Part shown: in pieces, positions 26,427 to 34,702 of the stretch
How positions within the stretch are numbered: position 1 is the first letter of the stretch
How the letters are laid out: each line of letters opens with the position of its first letter
Assembly: GCA_949293815.1 (NCBI GenBank)
Contig: CASFEZ010000017.1
Span: 1-48,863, forward strand
Direction: 5' to 3'
Length of the DNA stretch: 48,863 nucleotides
Source: an uncultured Eubacteriales bacterium
Lineage (GTDB): Bacteria; Bacillota; Clostridia; Oscillospirales; Acutalibacteraceae
Position numbers and translations under genes: made by a program
The notes under the pieces: generated by a model
What the model was told of the DNA's origin: nothing
The model's database searches: none
The model's input: the letters and a program-made list of their open reading frames with translations, nothing else

Positions 26427-27128
26427 TTATTCCTCTACAAATTCGCGCACACAGCGGCGGTAGGCTGCCACCGGGTCGGCGGCCTGGGTAATGGGTCTGC
26501 CGACCACAATATAGTCGGAGCCAATTTCCTTGGCGCGTTCGGGGGTGGCAATGCGTTTCTGGTCGCCCACATCGCCGTCGGCAAAGCGCACACCGGGGGT
26601 GACGGTCAGAAATGCCTTACCGCAGCGCTCGTGTACTTTCGCCGCTTCCAGAGGCGAGCAGACCACGCCGTCCAGCCCGGCGGTCTTGGCGTTTTCGGCA
26701 TAGTGCATCACCACCTCGTCCATCGGGCGGTCGATGAGCAAATCGCTTTCCATATGCGCCTGGTCGGTGGAGGTCAGCTGGGTGACGGCAATCAGCAGCG
26801 GGCGGGTACCATCCGGGCGGGTCAGCCCTTTCAGCGCCGCCTCCATCATGGGGATGGTGCCGCCTGCGTGCAGGTTGCACATATCCACATCCAGCCGCGA
26901 TAAGACTGCCATGGCTTTCATGACCGTATTGGGGATGTCATGCAGCTTCAAATCCAGAAAAATCTTGTGTCCTCTTTTTTTAATCTCCCGCACAATCTGC
27001 GGTCCTTCGGCATAAAACAGCTCCATGCCAATTTTTACAAAGGGCTTTTCCTCTGTGAATCGGTCGAGAAAGGCGAAGGTTTCCGCCGCGCTCGCAAAGT
27101 CACAGGCAATGATTACATCTTTTCCCAT
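26427..27128 (-). CDS. pyrF: Orotidine 5'-phosphate decarboxylase
   Basis: A 233-residue TIM barrel that decarboxylates OMP to UMP. The catalytic [11 protein letters not shown] with the Lys-Asp network is present, along with [12 protein letters not shown] near the start and [10 protein letters not shown] and [11 protein letters not shown] for phosphate binding. The length and motif are those of the bacterial group I enzyme. AAAGGAG precedes the ATG. 86 bases separate it from pyrD, with a weak terminator-like hairpin at the pyrD stop codon. Confidence 0.96.
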   Translation of the reverse strand: MGKDVIIACDFASAAETFAFLDRFTEEKPFVKIGMELFYAEGPQIVREIKKRGHKIFLDLKLHDIPNTVMKAMAVLSRLDVDMCNLHAGGTIPMMEAALKGLTRPDGTRPLLIAVTQLTSTDQAHMESDLLIDRPMDEVVMHYAENAKTAGLDGVVCSPLEAAKVHERCGKAFLTVTPGVRFADGDVGDQKRIATPERAKEIGSDYIVVGRPITQAADPVAAYRRCVREFVEE

Positions 27129-27202
27129 AGAAACTCCTTTCCGTCAATAACAACGCAACCAACTGTTCAGCAAACGGCTCTTCCCGTCCGCCGGTATAGA
27201 AA

Positions 27203-27228
27203 AGGGCGGCACCGTTACCGGTGAGCCG
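27203..27228 (-). terminator. Weak attenuator-like hairpin at the pyrD stop codon
   Basis: On the minus strand CACCG-GTAA-CGGTG, extended by GCGG/CCGC across a small bulge and followed by CCCTTTTCT. The loop contains the pyrD stop codon, so ribosomes finishing pyrD would cover it. It may lower pyrFEBI expression when pyrD is poorly translated. Confidence 0.4.
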
Positions 27229-28129
27229 CTCCTTTGATCTCAGATAAATCGGAAATACCAAAATGCCCCATCAGGCGGGGAAGTTCCTCGATGATTTCCT
27301 TACAGATAAGCGGATTGACCAGGTTTGCAGCGCCGATTTGCACCGCCGTGGCGCCTGCCATCATCATTTCCAAAACATCACGGGCGCTTTGGATACCGCC
27401 CATGCCGATAACGGGAATGGAAACTGCCTCGTATACCTCGTAAACCATACGCAGCGCCACCGGGAAAACACCGGGACCGGAATAGCCGCCCGTCCGGTTC
27501 GCCAAAATCGGTTTGCGGGTTTTACAGTCGATGCGCATCCCCAGCAAGGTGTTGATTAAGCTGACCGCGTCCGCGCCCGCATCCTCACAGGCTTTGGCAA
27601 TCTCGGCAATATTGGTGACATTCGGCGAAAGCTTCATGATTACCGGTTTTTCGCTGACCGCTTTCACCGCCCGGGTAACCTCTGCCGCCGCCTCGGGCGA
27701 GGTGCCGAAGCTCAGCCCGCCGCCATGGACATTGGGGCAGCTGATGTTGATTTCCAGCCAGCCCACCGCGTCAGAAGAGGCGGCCAGACGGCTGCATTCC
27801 ACATATTCTTCAATAGAAAATCCGCCGACATTGGCGATGATGGGTTTATGAAAATATTCTTTCATGCGCGGGAAAATCTCGTTTACCACCGCGTCAATCC
27901 CCGGATTTTGCAGCCCGACGCTGTTGAGCATACCGCCCGCGCACTCGGCGATACGGGGGGTGGGGTTGCCGAAGCGCGGCTCTTTGGTGGTGCCTTTGCA
28001 GGAAAAAGAACCGAGGATATTGATATCGTAAAGCGCAGCAAATTCCTCGCCATAGCCGAAAGTGCCGCTGGCGGGAATAATGGGGTTGTCCAGCTCGATG
28101 CCGCAAAGCGAAACCTTTGTATTTACCAT
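27215..28129 (-). CDS. pyrD: Dihydroorotate dehydrogenase 1B, catalytic subunit
   Basis: A 304-residue FMN enzyme oxidising dihydroorotate to orotate. The catalytic base is the cysteine of NISCPNVHGG, as in class 1. IPASGTFGYGEEF, NSVGLQNPG and IGMGGIQSARDVLEMMMAGA are family blocks. The neighbouring pyrK marks it as the NAD-dependent 1B type, suited to an anaerobe. It overlaps the pyrK stop by seven bases, the usual coupling for this heterotetramer. Confidence 0.96.
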   Translation of the reverse strand: MVNTKVSLCGIELDNPIIPASGTFGYGEEFAALYDINILGSFSCKGTTKEPRFGNPTPRIAECAGGMLNSVGLQNPGIDAVVNEIFPRMKEYFHKPIIANVGGFSIEEYVECSRLAASSDAVGWLEINISCPNVHGGGLSFGTSPEAAAEVTRAVKAVSEKPVIMKLSPNVTNIAEIAKACEDAGADAVSLINTLLGMRIDCKTRKPILANRTGGYSGPGVFPVALRMVYEVYEAVSIPVIGMGGIQSARDVLEMMMAGATAVQIGAANLVNPLICKEIIEELPRLMGHFGISDLSEIKGAAHR

Positions 28130-28857
28130 ATGATTTCCTCCTTTTCCAGCACAGGACCATCCACACAGATGCGCTTATTGCCGTATTTGGTCTTGCAGGA
28201 ACAGCCCATGCACGCGCCAAAGCCGCAGCCCATCCGCTCTTCAAAGCTCAGCTGCCCGCTGACGGCGGTGCCCTCATACACAGCATGGAGCATGGCCTCG
28301 GGACCGCAGGCGTAAAAATAGGTATAATCGGTCATGGTCTTGAGCACATCCGTCACAAAACCGCTCTCGCCGAAGCTGCCGTCTGCGGTACAGACCCGCA
28401 CTTCATAGGCGATACGGGCGAACTCGTCGATACAGAACATATCCGCTTCGGTATTGAACCCTAAGATGACCGAGGGTTTTTTGCCCTCGTTTTTCAGCTG
28501 CAAACAGAGCTGATACAGCGGCGGGATACCGGAGCCGCCGCCGATAAGCACCGGTTTTTCGCCGCTTTTGGACGAATCAAAGCCGTTGCCCAGACCGGTC
28601 AGCAAATCCAGCGTGCTGCCCCGTTCCAGACGGGACAGGGCACGGGTGCCGTCGCCGACCACCTTATAAATCACCGAAAAGGTATTTTTATCATAATGAT
28701 GCACCGACATCGGGCGGCGCAGATAAAACCCGTCAATTTTGATATTTACGAACTGCCCCGGCGCAGTAAAGGCGGAGGTATCCCCCAAAAGGGTCAGCTT
28801 ATAGATATCCTTCGCCAGCCGGAAATGATCCGCAATGGTATAAATTCCCTGTTTCAT
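28123..28857 (-). CDS. pyrK: Dihydroorotate dehydrogenase electron transfer subunit PyrK
   Basis: A 244-residue flavin and iron-sulphur protein passing electrons from PyrD to NAD. It has FAD-binding YLRRPMSVHHYD, the NAD-site IGGGSGIPPLYQL and the C-terminal [2Fe-2S] cysteines in GCGFGACMGCSC plus RICVDGP. The start is ATG 28857 (MKQGIYTIADHF), behind ACGGAGGC. The open frame extends to 28938 but those codons belong to the end of pyrC. The start overlaps the pyrC stop in ATGA. Confidence 0.95.
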   Translation of the reverse strand: MKQGIYTIADHFRLAKDIYKLTLLGDTSAFTAPGQFVNIKIDGFYLRRPMSVHHYDKNTFSVIYKVVGDGTRALSRLERGSTLDLLTGLGNGFDSSKSGEKPVLIGGGSGIPPLYQLCLQLKNEGKKPSVILGFNTEADMFCIDEFARIAYEVRVCTADGSFGESGFVTDVLKTMTDYTYFYACGPEAMLHAVYEGTAVSGQLSFEERMGCGFGACMGCSCKTKYGNKRICVDGPVLEKEEIIW

Positions 28858-30119
28858 CGGTATGCCTCCGTTTCGATAGCAGAATAAGCAATTTGCCCGT
28901 TCAGAACACTCATCACGCAGCGCCCTTGCACCCGCCAACCGGCAAAGGGCGTTGCCCTGCCCCGCGACAGGAACCGTTCCGGGTCTATCGTATATTCGTC
29001 CGCGCAGTCAAACACCGCAAAATTCCCTTCATTGGCAATACCGAACCGCTTCGCGGGCGTAAGACTCATCAGCTCCGTCAGTTTTTCCAGCGGAATCACG
29101 CCTGGTTTCACCAGATAGGTATACAGCAGCGGGAACGCGGTTTCCAGCCCCACAATGCCCATGGCGCTCTTTTCCAGCCCCCGGCTCTTTTCCTCTGCGC
29201 TGTGGGGCGCATGGTCGGTGGCAATCATATCAATCGTGCCGTCCCGCAGCCCCTCTAAAAGCGCCAGCCGGTCGGCTTTTTGACGCAGGGGCGGATTCAT
29301 CTTGAACCGTCCGTCCTCCTGTAAATCCGCCTCATCCAAAAGCAGGTAATGCGGCGCGGTCTCACAAGTGACATCCACGCCCCGCGCCTTGGCTCTGCGA
29401 ATCAAATCCACACTCTCTTTGGTGGAGATATGGCAGACATGGTACCGGCAGCCGGTTTGTTCCGCAAGCGCCAAATCCCGGGCAATGGGTCGCCATTCGC
29501 TCTCGGAGCAAATGCCCTTATGACCGTGGGCTTTGGCATAGGCGCCGTCGTGGATATAGCCGCCGTGCAAAAGGGCGTTGTCCTCGCAATGGGCGGCAAT
29601 GATTTTGCCTAAGGACGCCGCTTTTCGCATGGCGTGCGCCATCATTTCAGCGCTTTGCACCCCCCGACCGTCGTCGGAAAAGGCAATGGCGTCCGAAAGC
29701 GCTTCCATCGGCGACAGCTCCTCGCCCATCTCGCCCCTGGTAATCGCGGCATAGGGGAATACCCGCGTTACAGCATCGCGGCGAATGATTGCCATTTCTT
29801 CGTCCAAATGCACCGGGCTGTCCGGCACGGGCTTCAGGTTCGGCATGGCGCAAAGGGCGCTGTAGCCGCTGTGCAGCGCCGCGGTGGTGCCGCTCAAAAT
29901 GGTCTCTTTATAAGAAAAACCCGGCTCACGAAGATGCACATGCACATCGATAAGCGCGGGTAAAATGACCAGATGATCGCCCGGCATGGAAACAACAGCA
30001 TCGCCGGAGGAAAGACTTTCTGCAAAAGAGAAACGACAAGACCCCTCGCCCATCCGCGCAAAGCCGCGGCGGAACGAACCGCTTGTATATATCAGAGCGT
30101 TCTCAAATTGTACCTGCAT
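28854..30119 (-). CDS. pyrC: Dihydroorotase
   Basis: A 421-residue class I (Bacillus-type) amidohydrolase that closes carbamoyl aspartate to dihydroorotate. Metal ligands lie in DVHVHLREPG (58-67), HCEDNALL, CHISTKESVDLI and MIATDHAPHS. TCETAPHYLLL and KMNPPLR complete the active site. The lysine usually carbamylated to bridge two zincs is not obvious at its usual place (ETILSGTTAA), where some class I enzymes have Asp or Thr. First gene of the pyr operon, with its own promoter and a leader of only about 40 bases. Confidence 0.94.
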   Translation of the reverse strand: MQVQFENALIYTSGSFRRGFARMGEGSCRFSFAESLSSGDAVVSMPGDHLVILPALIDVHVHLREPGFSYKETILSGTTAALHSGYSALCAMPNLKPVPDSPVHLDEEMAIIRRDAVTRVFPYAAITRGEMGEELSPMEALSDAIAFSDDGRGVQSAEMMAHAMRKAASLGKIIAAHCEDNALLHGGYIHDGAYAKAHGHKGICSESEWRPIARDLALAEQTGCRYHVCHISTKESVDLIRRAKARGVDVTCETAPHYLLLDEADLQEDGRFKMNPPLRQKADRLALLEGLRDGTIDMIATDHAPHSAEEKSRGLEKSAMGIVGLETAFPLLYTYLVKPGVIPLEKLTELMSLTPAKRFGIANEGNFAVFDCADEYTIDPERFLSRGRATPFAGWRVQGRCVMSVLNGQIAYSAIETEAYR

Positions 30120-30142
30120 ACCTTCACCTTTCAGGATTGCCG

Positions 30143-30154
30143 AGCAAGCTTGCT
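30143..30154. promoter_or_regulatory. 12-bp palindrome in the pyr leader
   Basis: AGCAAGCTTGCT is a perfect palindrome lying about 6-17 bases into the expected pyrC transcript. It could be a repressor site. The leader is too short for a PyrR attenuator. Confidence 0.35.
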
Positions 30155-30166
30155 TTTATCCGTACT

Positions 30167-30195
30167 ATGGTATCATGTTTTTCCCTGCTTGTCAA
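30167..30195 (-). promoter_or_regulatory. Promoter of the pyr operon
   Basis: Minus strand: perfect TTGACA (30195-30190), a 17-base spacer ending TGA (extended -10), and TACCAT (30172-30167). Confidence 0.8.
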
Positions 30196-30234
30196 GAATC
30201 CGCCGCCGTTTGCCAGCCAAAAAAGGGCTATATA

Positions 30235-30292
30235 GAAAACAGCTTTCAAAAAACCGAGAAACAGTGGAAATCTGGCTCTCGGTTTTTATTGT
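30235..30292. repeat. Hairpin repeat, copy 1 (with terminator at 30248-30288)
   Basis: AACCGAGA (30252-30259) pairs with TCTCGGTT (30277-30284), with A and T tracts either side, so it can end transcription in both directions. The 58 bases match copy 2 at 30653-30711 in about four of five positions, including the loop start ACAGTG. On the minus strand it would end the zinc-ribbon transcript. Confidence 0.7.
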
Positions 30293-30389
30293 TAAAAATA
30301 AATTTCGACAGATTGGCAGGCGTTTTTATTTGGCTGTTTTTTACAGCCATTTTTCTATCTTATTGGCATAAACCTTACAAATAAGAAAA

Positions 30390-30587
30390 TCATTTAAGTT
30401 TTTCAACATCATCTATATAGATGGAAACCTCTCCGCACGCAGGACAGATTGCTACTTTAGGTTTGCCCATTCTGCCGCCAAACAGCTTATTTTCATCTGA
30501 TGACAGAATGATACCATACCCACCTCCCTCAATTCTGATAGCACAATTTTCTTTCATTTCACTTCCACAGCGAATGCACTTACGCAC
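30390..30587 (-). CDS. Small zinc-ribbon protein of unknown function
   Basis: A 65-residue protein with two CxxC pairs, CIRCGSEM at residues 4-11 and CPACGEV at about 48-54, that should hold one zinc. Between them lies a glycine-rich beta segment (EGGGYGIILSS). Similar short zinc-ribbon proteins are common in Firmicutes and their role is not known. The start is GTG at 30587, with GGGAGG nine bases upstream. It sits alone between two related hairpin repeats and is more AT-rich than the operons on either side. Confidence 0.72.
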   Translation of the reverse strand: MRKCIRCGSEMKENCAIRIEGGGYGIILSSDENKLFGGRMGKPKVAICPACGEVSIYIDDVEKLK

Positions 30588-30652
30588 AAATAAGGACCTC
30601 CCGGCTTACAGTTTTTTGAGGATACCATTTTTATCCAACAAAAGAAAAGGCC

Positions 30653-30711
30653 ATAAAAACAGCATCCAAAAACCGAGAAACAGTGATAAATCTATTTCCC
30701 GGTTTTTTTAC
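30653..30711. repeat. Hairpin repeat, copy 2 (with terminator at 30668-30709)
   Basis: Same layout as copy 1, AAACCGAGAAA with TTTCCCGGTTT. The one mismatch becomes a G-T pair on the minus strand, so it works better there, where it would end the four-gene sugar operon whose last stop is at 30856. The 144 bases between, 30712-30855, show no gene. Confidence 0.65.
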
Positions 30712-30855
30712 CTGACAAATATGCCATCTGTCTGCGATGAAAGCCTATAAGGGGTGCAGCTGCCGACGCCCCCATCGTGACTTCCTGTGTTTACATCGCG
30801 TTTTTATATGAATCAAATAATTGCCCTGCACAGACCTGCAAAGCGCAGCGGTATG

Positions 30856-31821
30856 TTATACCCACCACATGGCGCCGGGCTTTTCGCCCATCAGGCAGCG
30901 TTTGAGCATGCCGACCGCCCGTTCGAGCCCTTCGTTTTTGCTCATGAGGGAATCCTCGTGCTCAATGGAGATGGCATAGTCGTAGCCCACCATACGCAGG
31001 TTGCTGATGATGTCTTTCCAGTACAGCTCATCGTTGCCGTAGCCGACCGAACGGAACACCCAGCTGCGGTGGATTTCATCGGCGTAAGGCTTGGTATCCA
31101 ATACGCCGTTGACGGCGGTATTGTAGGAATCCACCCGGGTATCCTTGGCATGGAAATGGAAAATGGCGTCGCCCAGAGCGCGAATGACAGCCACCGGCTC
31201 CATTCCCTGCCAAATCAAATGGCTCGGGTCGAGATTCGCGCCAAGCGCGGGACCAATCTCCCGGCGGATGCGCAGCATGGATTCGGTATTATAAACACAG
31301 AAACCCGGGTGCAGCTCAAAGGCAATTTTATCCACCCCGTGTTCGGCGGCAAAGGCGACAAATTCCGCCCAGTACGGCAGCAGCACATCCTCCCACTGGT
31401 ACTTGAGAATCTCGCCGAAATCGTTCGGCCAGGGGCAGGTCACCCAGTTCGGATAGTGGGAATCGGGGGAATCGCCGGGACAGCCGGAAAAGGTGTTGAT
31501 TTGGTGAATCCCCAGCTTTTCCGCCAAAAGCACCGCCTCGCGCATTTCCTTATCGAAAGTCGCAGCCACCTCCCGATTCGGGTGCACCGGGTTGCCGTGA
31601 CAGCTGATTGCGCTGATTTCGACGCCGTAGCTTTGAATCGTATCCTTGAACTTTTGCAGCTCCGTTTCACTGTTTAGCAGCACAGCCGGGTCGGCATGCT
31701 GCTTGCCCGGGAAGCCCCCCGCGCCAATCTCCACCATTTCAATGCCCAGAGAGGTAAAATATTTCAGTGCATCGGCAAGGGGCATCTCGCCGAGCATATT
31801 GGTCAATACGCCTAATTTCAT
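30856..31821 (-). CDS. Sugar phosphate isomerase/epimerase, TIM barrel (third of operon)
   Basis: A 321-residue AP-endonuclease-2/xylose-isomerase-like barrel. Likely metal ligands are the Glu of IAFELHPG, Asp of GANLDPSHL, the His of IFHFHAKDT and the Glu of AISIEHED. HGNPVHPNREVAATFD and TFSGCPGDSPDS are distinctive loops of a longer subgroup. AAGGAGAC lies before the ATG, and 13 bases separate it from the gene upstream. The fold covers isomerases, epimerases, dehydratases and lyases of keto-sugars, so the reaction cannot be named. Last gene of the Gfo/Idh operon. Confidence 0.85.
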   Translation of the reverse strand: MKLGVLTNMLGEMPLADALKYFTSLGIEMVEIGAGGFPGKQHADPAVLLNSETELQKFKDTIQSYGVEISAISCHGNPVHPNREVAATFDKEMREAVLLAEKLGIHQINTFSGCPGDSPDSHYPNWVTCPWPNDFGEILKYQWEDVLLPYWAEFVAFAAEHGVDKIAFELHPGFCVYNTESMLRIRREIGPALGANLDPSHLIWQGMEPVAVIRALGDAIFHFHAKDTRVDSYNTAVNGVLDTKPYADEIHRSWVFRSVGYGNDELYWKDIISNLRMVGYDYAISIEHEDSLMSKNEGLERAVGMLKRCLMGEKPGAMWWV

Positions 31822-31834
31822 GCTGTTTGTCTCC

Positions 31835-32566
31835 TTAGAAATGATTCTTCAAATATTGCAAACTGCGCGCCACATCGGAAAGCCCGTCGGGCACCGGGTC
31901 GTCGTTTTCGATAATGACCCATTCCATACCGATTTCCTCGGACGCTTTCAGAATGGCGGCGATATCGTTCTGCCCCTCGCCAATGGCGCAGGGGGTGCCG
32001 TCGTTGCCGTCCTTGAGATGGACAAGGCAGATTCTATCGCGGTTCTCCCGCAGCAGCGCCGGGGTATCCACGCCCGCGTAAAAGCTCCAATAGGTGTCCA
32101 CCTGCAAATAGCACGCCTGTTTCAGGCGGTCAATCACCCAGGCAGGATTGTCGGATTTGGCGGGCGGCGCAAATTCGTGGGTGTGGTTGTGGAAATAAAC
32201 CTTCATGCCCCATTTTTCCGCTTCCCGGTTGGCGTTTTCCAAAATCTCCAGGGCTTTCACCAGTTTCTTTTCTTCAAAAATATCCGCGCCGCCCACGCCG
32301 ACCTGCTGACAGCCCAAGGTGCGGTAATAGGCAAGCGTTTTTTCCAGATGCCGCGGCTTAAAGTCATCCAAAGAGATATGGGCGCCGACACAGGTTAGAC
32401 CCAGTTCGTCCAACCGCTCCCGAAGCGTTTCGGCGGGCAGCTTTTGCACGCCGGCGAACTCCACGCCCTCATAGCCAATCTGGCGCACCTTGCCCAGCGC
32501 CGAAAGTAAATCCGCGCCGTTTTTGATGCCGTCCCGCACCGAATACAGTTGCAATGCGTATTTCAT
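31835..32566 (-). CDS. Sugar phosphate isomerase/epimerase, TIM barrel (second of operon)
   Basis: A 243-residue member of the same barrel family, opening MKYALQLYSVRDGIKNG. YFHNHTHEF, LQVDTYWSFYAG, ICLVHLKDGN and WVIIENDD carry the strand-end His, Asp and Glu typical of the metal site. The ribosome site AGGAGGCG lies within the last codons of the preceding gene, and only four bases separate stop and start, so the two are tightly coupled. Substrate unknown. It may act as isomerase or C-O lyase on the keto-sugar made by the Gfo/Idh enzyme of this operon. Confidence 0.85.
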   Translation of the reverse strand: MKYALQLYSVRDGIKNGADLLSALGKVRQIGYEGVEFAGVQKLPAETLRERLDELGLTCVGAHISLDDFKPRHLEKTLAYYRTLGCQQVGVGGADIFEEKKLVKALEILENANREAEKWGMKVYFHNHTHEFAPPAKSDNPAWVIDRLKQACYLQVDTYWSFYAGVDTPALLRENRDRICLVHLKDGNDGTPCAIGEGQNDIAAILKASEEIGMEWVIIENDDPVPDGLSDVARSLQYLKNHF

Positions 32567-32570
32567 GCGC

Positions 32571-33380
32571 TTACGCCTCCTGTTCGCCGTAAATCATTTC
32601 GGAAATATAGCGAATGGTGTAGCGAATCCCCCATTCGCCAAGCTTGCCTTTCCAGACGCCGGAATGGGGTTCGATACTCAGCATGCCGTCGTAGCCCTTG
32701 GCATACAGCATCCCCATCACCGGACGCCATTGAATGCCGTCCAGCCCGGCAGGCGGGTCGTCCACATGCAGTCCGCCGAGGTTGATCGTACCTTTGATAT
32801 GGAAGTGGTAGACGCGCTCGCCCCAGTCGTTGAGCTCCTGCAAATAGTTGCCGCTGCCGCAGTTGACACAGTGGGACGGGTCGTATTTGATGCCGAGTTC
32901 CGGAATCACACCGTGAATCAGCTCCCATTCTTTGGGCGTGCGCACAAAATTATCCCAGTCACAGTTGACCGTGGCAATTTTGACGCCCTGCTGTTTGCCG
33001 TATGCCACCGCTTTGACCAAAAATTCTCTGGCTTTTTCAATATTCGTAAGATAGGGCAGATTTTTTACATAATTGACGCCGGTATTGAACACGGGAGCGC
33101 CCAGCTCCGCCGCCACATCAATCAGCCGATAGGTATTTTCCAGCTCCGATTCGATTAAATTGCCGTCATCGTCCACCTTAAATGCGCCCCATCTGCCCAG
33201 CGCGCCCAGCTGCACGCCGTATTGCGCATAAGCAGCCTTCAGTTCCGGAACAGCTTTTTCCAGCTCCGCCACATCTTTTCCTACATTATAGCAATATTCC
33301 ACATAGCCGAGCCCTTTTTCCGCCGCCCATCGAACGCCTTCTGCCGTCGGTTCGGCGATAATACCCAATTTCATTGCCAT
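32571..33380 (-). CDS. Sugar phosphate isomerase/epimerase, TIM barrel (first of operon)
   Basis: A 269-residue barrel protein starting MAMKLGIIAEP. It shows TVNCDWDNFVR, IKYDPSHCVNCG, VYHFHIKGTI and MLSIEPHSGVW, again with Asp, His and Glu at strand ends. The start is ATG 33380, ten bases after GGAG; the frame is open further upstream but those codons overlap the end of the Gfo/Idh gene in another frame. It follows that gene by 17 bases. Of the three barrels in the operon it is the one most directly coupled to the oxidoreductase. Confidence 0.84.
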   Translation of the reverse strand: MAMKLGIIAEPTAEGVRWAAEKGLGYVEYCYNVGKDVAELEKAVPELKAAYAQYGVQLGALGRWGAFKVDDDGNLIESELENTYRLIDVAAELGAPVFNTGVNYVKNLPYLTNIEKAREFLVKAVAYGKQQGVKIATVNCDWDNFVRTPKEWELIHGVIPELGIKYDPSHCVNCGSGNYLQELNDWGERVYHFHIKGTINLGGLHVDDPPAGLDGIQWRPVMGMLYAKGYDGMLSIEPHSGVWKGKLGEWGIRYTIRYISEMIYGEQEA

Positions 33381-33397
33381 TGCGTTTTCGCTCCTTT

Positions 33398-34486
33398 TTA
33401 CTCCGCAAAGAATACCGGCTTGCCGGTTTGCGCCGAGGTATAAATGGCCTCCAAAATTCTGGTGACCGTATACGCCTGTTCGGGCCAGACGCACTGCTCG
33501 CCGCGCCCCAGGCAGGCGTTAATCCAAATGCGTGCGTCCAGCACCGACGGGTCGTCGTCCCCGTCGCCGTCATAAAACGCCACGCCGCCGGAGTTCATAT
33601 CCGGTATTTCAATCACCTGGCGGTTGTTTTTCACATAGTTGACCTTTACCCCGTCCAGCGTATCCAGCCCGCCTTTATCGCCGCAGAGCAGGAATTTGGC
33701 TTCGTTGGGCTTGGCAATGTTCAGCGCCCAGCTGGATTCCAGCACAATCACCGCGCCGTTTTCCATCACAATATAGCCGAACGCGGAATCCTCCACGGTA
33801 TATTCTTTCGGGTCCCAATCGCCCCAGGCATTGGCGGTGTTCTTTTGGTCGGCCAGTTTCCGGAAGGTATTGCCCACCACCATTTTCGGCTTATAGTTAT
33901 CCATCATCCATAAGGTTAAATCCAGCGCGTGGGTGCCGATATCAATCAGCGGTCCGCCGCCCTGCTCGTACTCGTTGAGGAACACACCCCAGGTCGGCAC
34001 AGCCCTGCGCCGGAGGGCATAGGCTTTGGCAAAATATATTTCGCCCAATTCGCCTGCCTCGCACACCTGCTTGGCGTAGCGGTTGGCTGCTACCTGCCGG
34101 TTCTGGTAGCCGATAGACAGAAGCTTACCGGTGCGTTTTGCCGCTTCGCACATGGCCTTGGCCTCCTCGGCGGTCTTCGCCATGGGCTTTTCACACATGA
34201 CATGCTTGCCCGCTTCGAGCGCGTCTATGGTAATAAAGCTGTGGGAGCGGTTCGGGGTGCAGACATGCACCACATCAATCGTTTCGTCCTTGAGCAGCTC
34301 TTTATAATCTGTATAAACAGCGGCGTCCGGCGTGCCGTAGTCCTTTTTTGCTTTTTGGGCGCGCTCCGGAATGATATCGCAGAACGCGACCATCTCCACC
34401 TCGGGCAGTTTTTTCAAGGACGGCATATGCTTACCGTTCGCGATGCCGCCGCAGCCAATGATACCGATTTTCAATTTCTTCTCCAT
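33398..34486 (-). CDS. Gfo/Idh/MocA family NAD(P)-dependent oxidoreductase
   Basis: A 362-residue sugar or glycoside dehydrogenase. The N-terminal Rossmann fold has GIIGCGGIANGKH (8-20), the nicotinamide/substrate lysine lies in CEKPMA (E99-K-P), and the C-terminal domain has the GGPLIDIGTHALDL block with the catalytic Asp and His (about 182-186). The family oxidises a hydroxyl of cyclitols, sugars or glycosides, often C3 of a glucoside. The start is ATG 34486, with GGAGG close upstream. It leads an operon with three TIM barrels and sits next to a GPH symporter, which suggests import, oxidation and rearrangement of one sugar or glycoside. Confidence 0.9.
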   Translation of the reverse strand: MEKKLKIGIIGCGGIANGKHMPSLKKLPEVEMVAFCDIIPERAQKAKKDYGTPDAAVYTDYKELLKDETIDVVHVCTPNRSHSFITIDALEAGKHVMCEKPMAKTAEEAKAMCEAAKRTGKLLSIGYQNRQVAANRYAKQVCEAGELGEIYFAKAYALRRRAVPTWGVFLNEYEQGGGPLIDIGTHALDLTLWMMDNYKPKMVVGNTFRKLADQKNTANAWGDWDPKEYTVEDSAFGYIVMENGAVIVLESSWALNIAKPNEAKFLLCGDKGGLDTLDGVKVNYVKNNRQVIEIPDMNSGGVAFYDGDGDDDPSVLDARIWINACLGRGEQCVWPEQAYTVTRILEAIYTSAQTGKPVFFAE

Positions 34487-34506
34487 ATAAGTCAACCTCC
34501 TGTTTT

Positions 34507-34530
34507 CCGGCACGAGTGGCACCGTGCCGG
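34507..34530 (-). other. Leader hairpin before the Gfo/Idh gene
   Basis: CCGGCACG (34507-34514) and CGTGCCGG (34523-34530) form a perfect 8-bp stem a few bases before the ribosome site. There is no T-run, so it probably stabilises the 5' end or tunes translation. Confidence 0.45.
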
Positions 34531-34561
34531 TCTTTGCGGAAATGTCTCCGCCTTTACCTCA

Positions 34562-34589
34562 ATTATACGATACCGACAAGGGATTGCAA
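34562..34589 (-). promoter_or_regulatory. Promoter of the Gfo/Idh-isomerase operon
   Basis: Minus strand: TTGCAA (34589-34584), a 16-base spacer and perfect TATAAT (34567-34562). Confidence 0.72.
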
Positions 34590-34597
34590 GAAAAAAA

Positions 34598-34637
34598 TAC
34601 AAAAACAAGAGCCGAAAATCAGCTCTTGTTTTTGTAT
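34598..34637 (-). terminator. Terminator of the 34703-36295 symporter
   Basis: ACAAAAACAAGAGC (34600-34613) pairs over 14 bases with GCTCTTGTTTTTGT (34622-34635), with T-rich sequence beyond on the minus strand. It separates the symporter from the Gfo/Idh operon promoter. Confidence 0.85.
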
Positions 34638-34702
34638 AAAACTGCCAAAAAATTCAACAAAGAGGATGTTTTTCAAGTAAACTTGAAAAGATAGCCGTTT
34701 TT

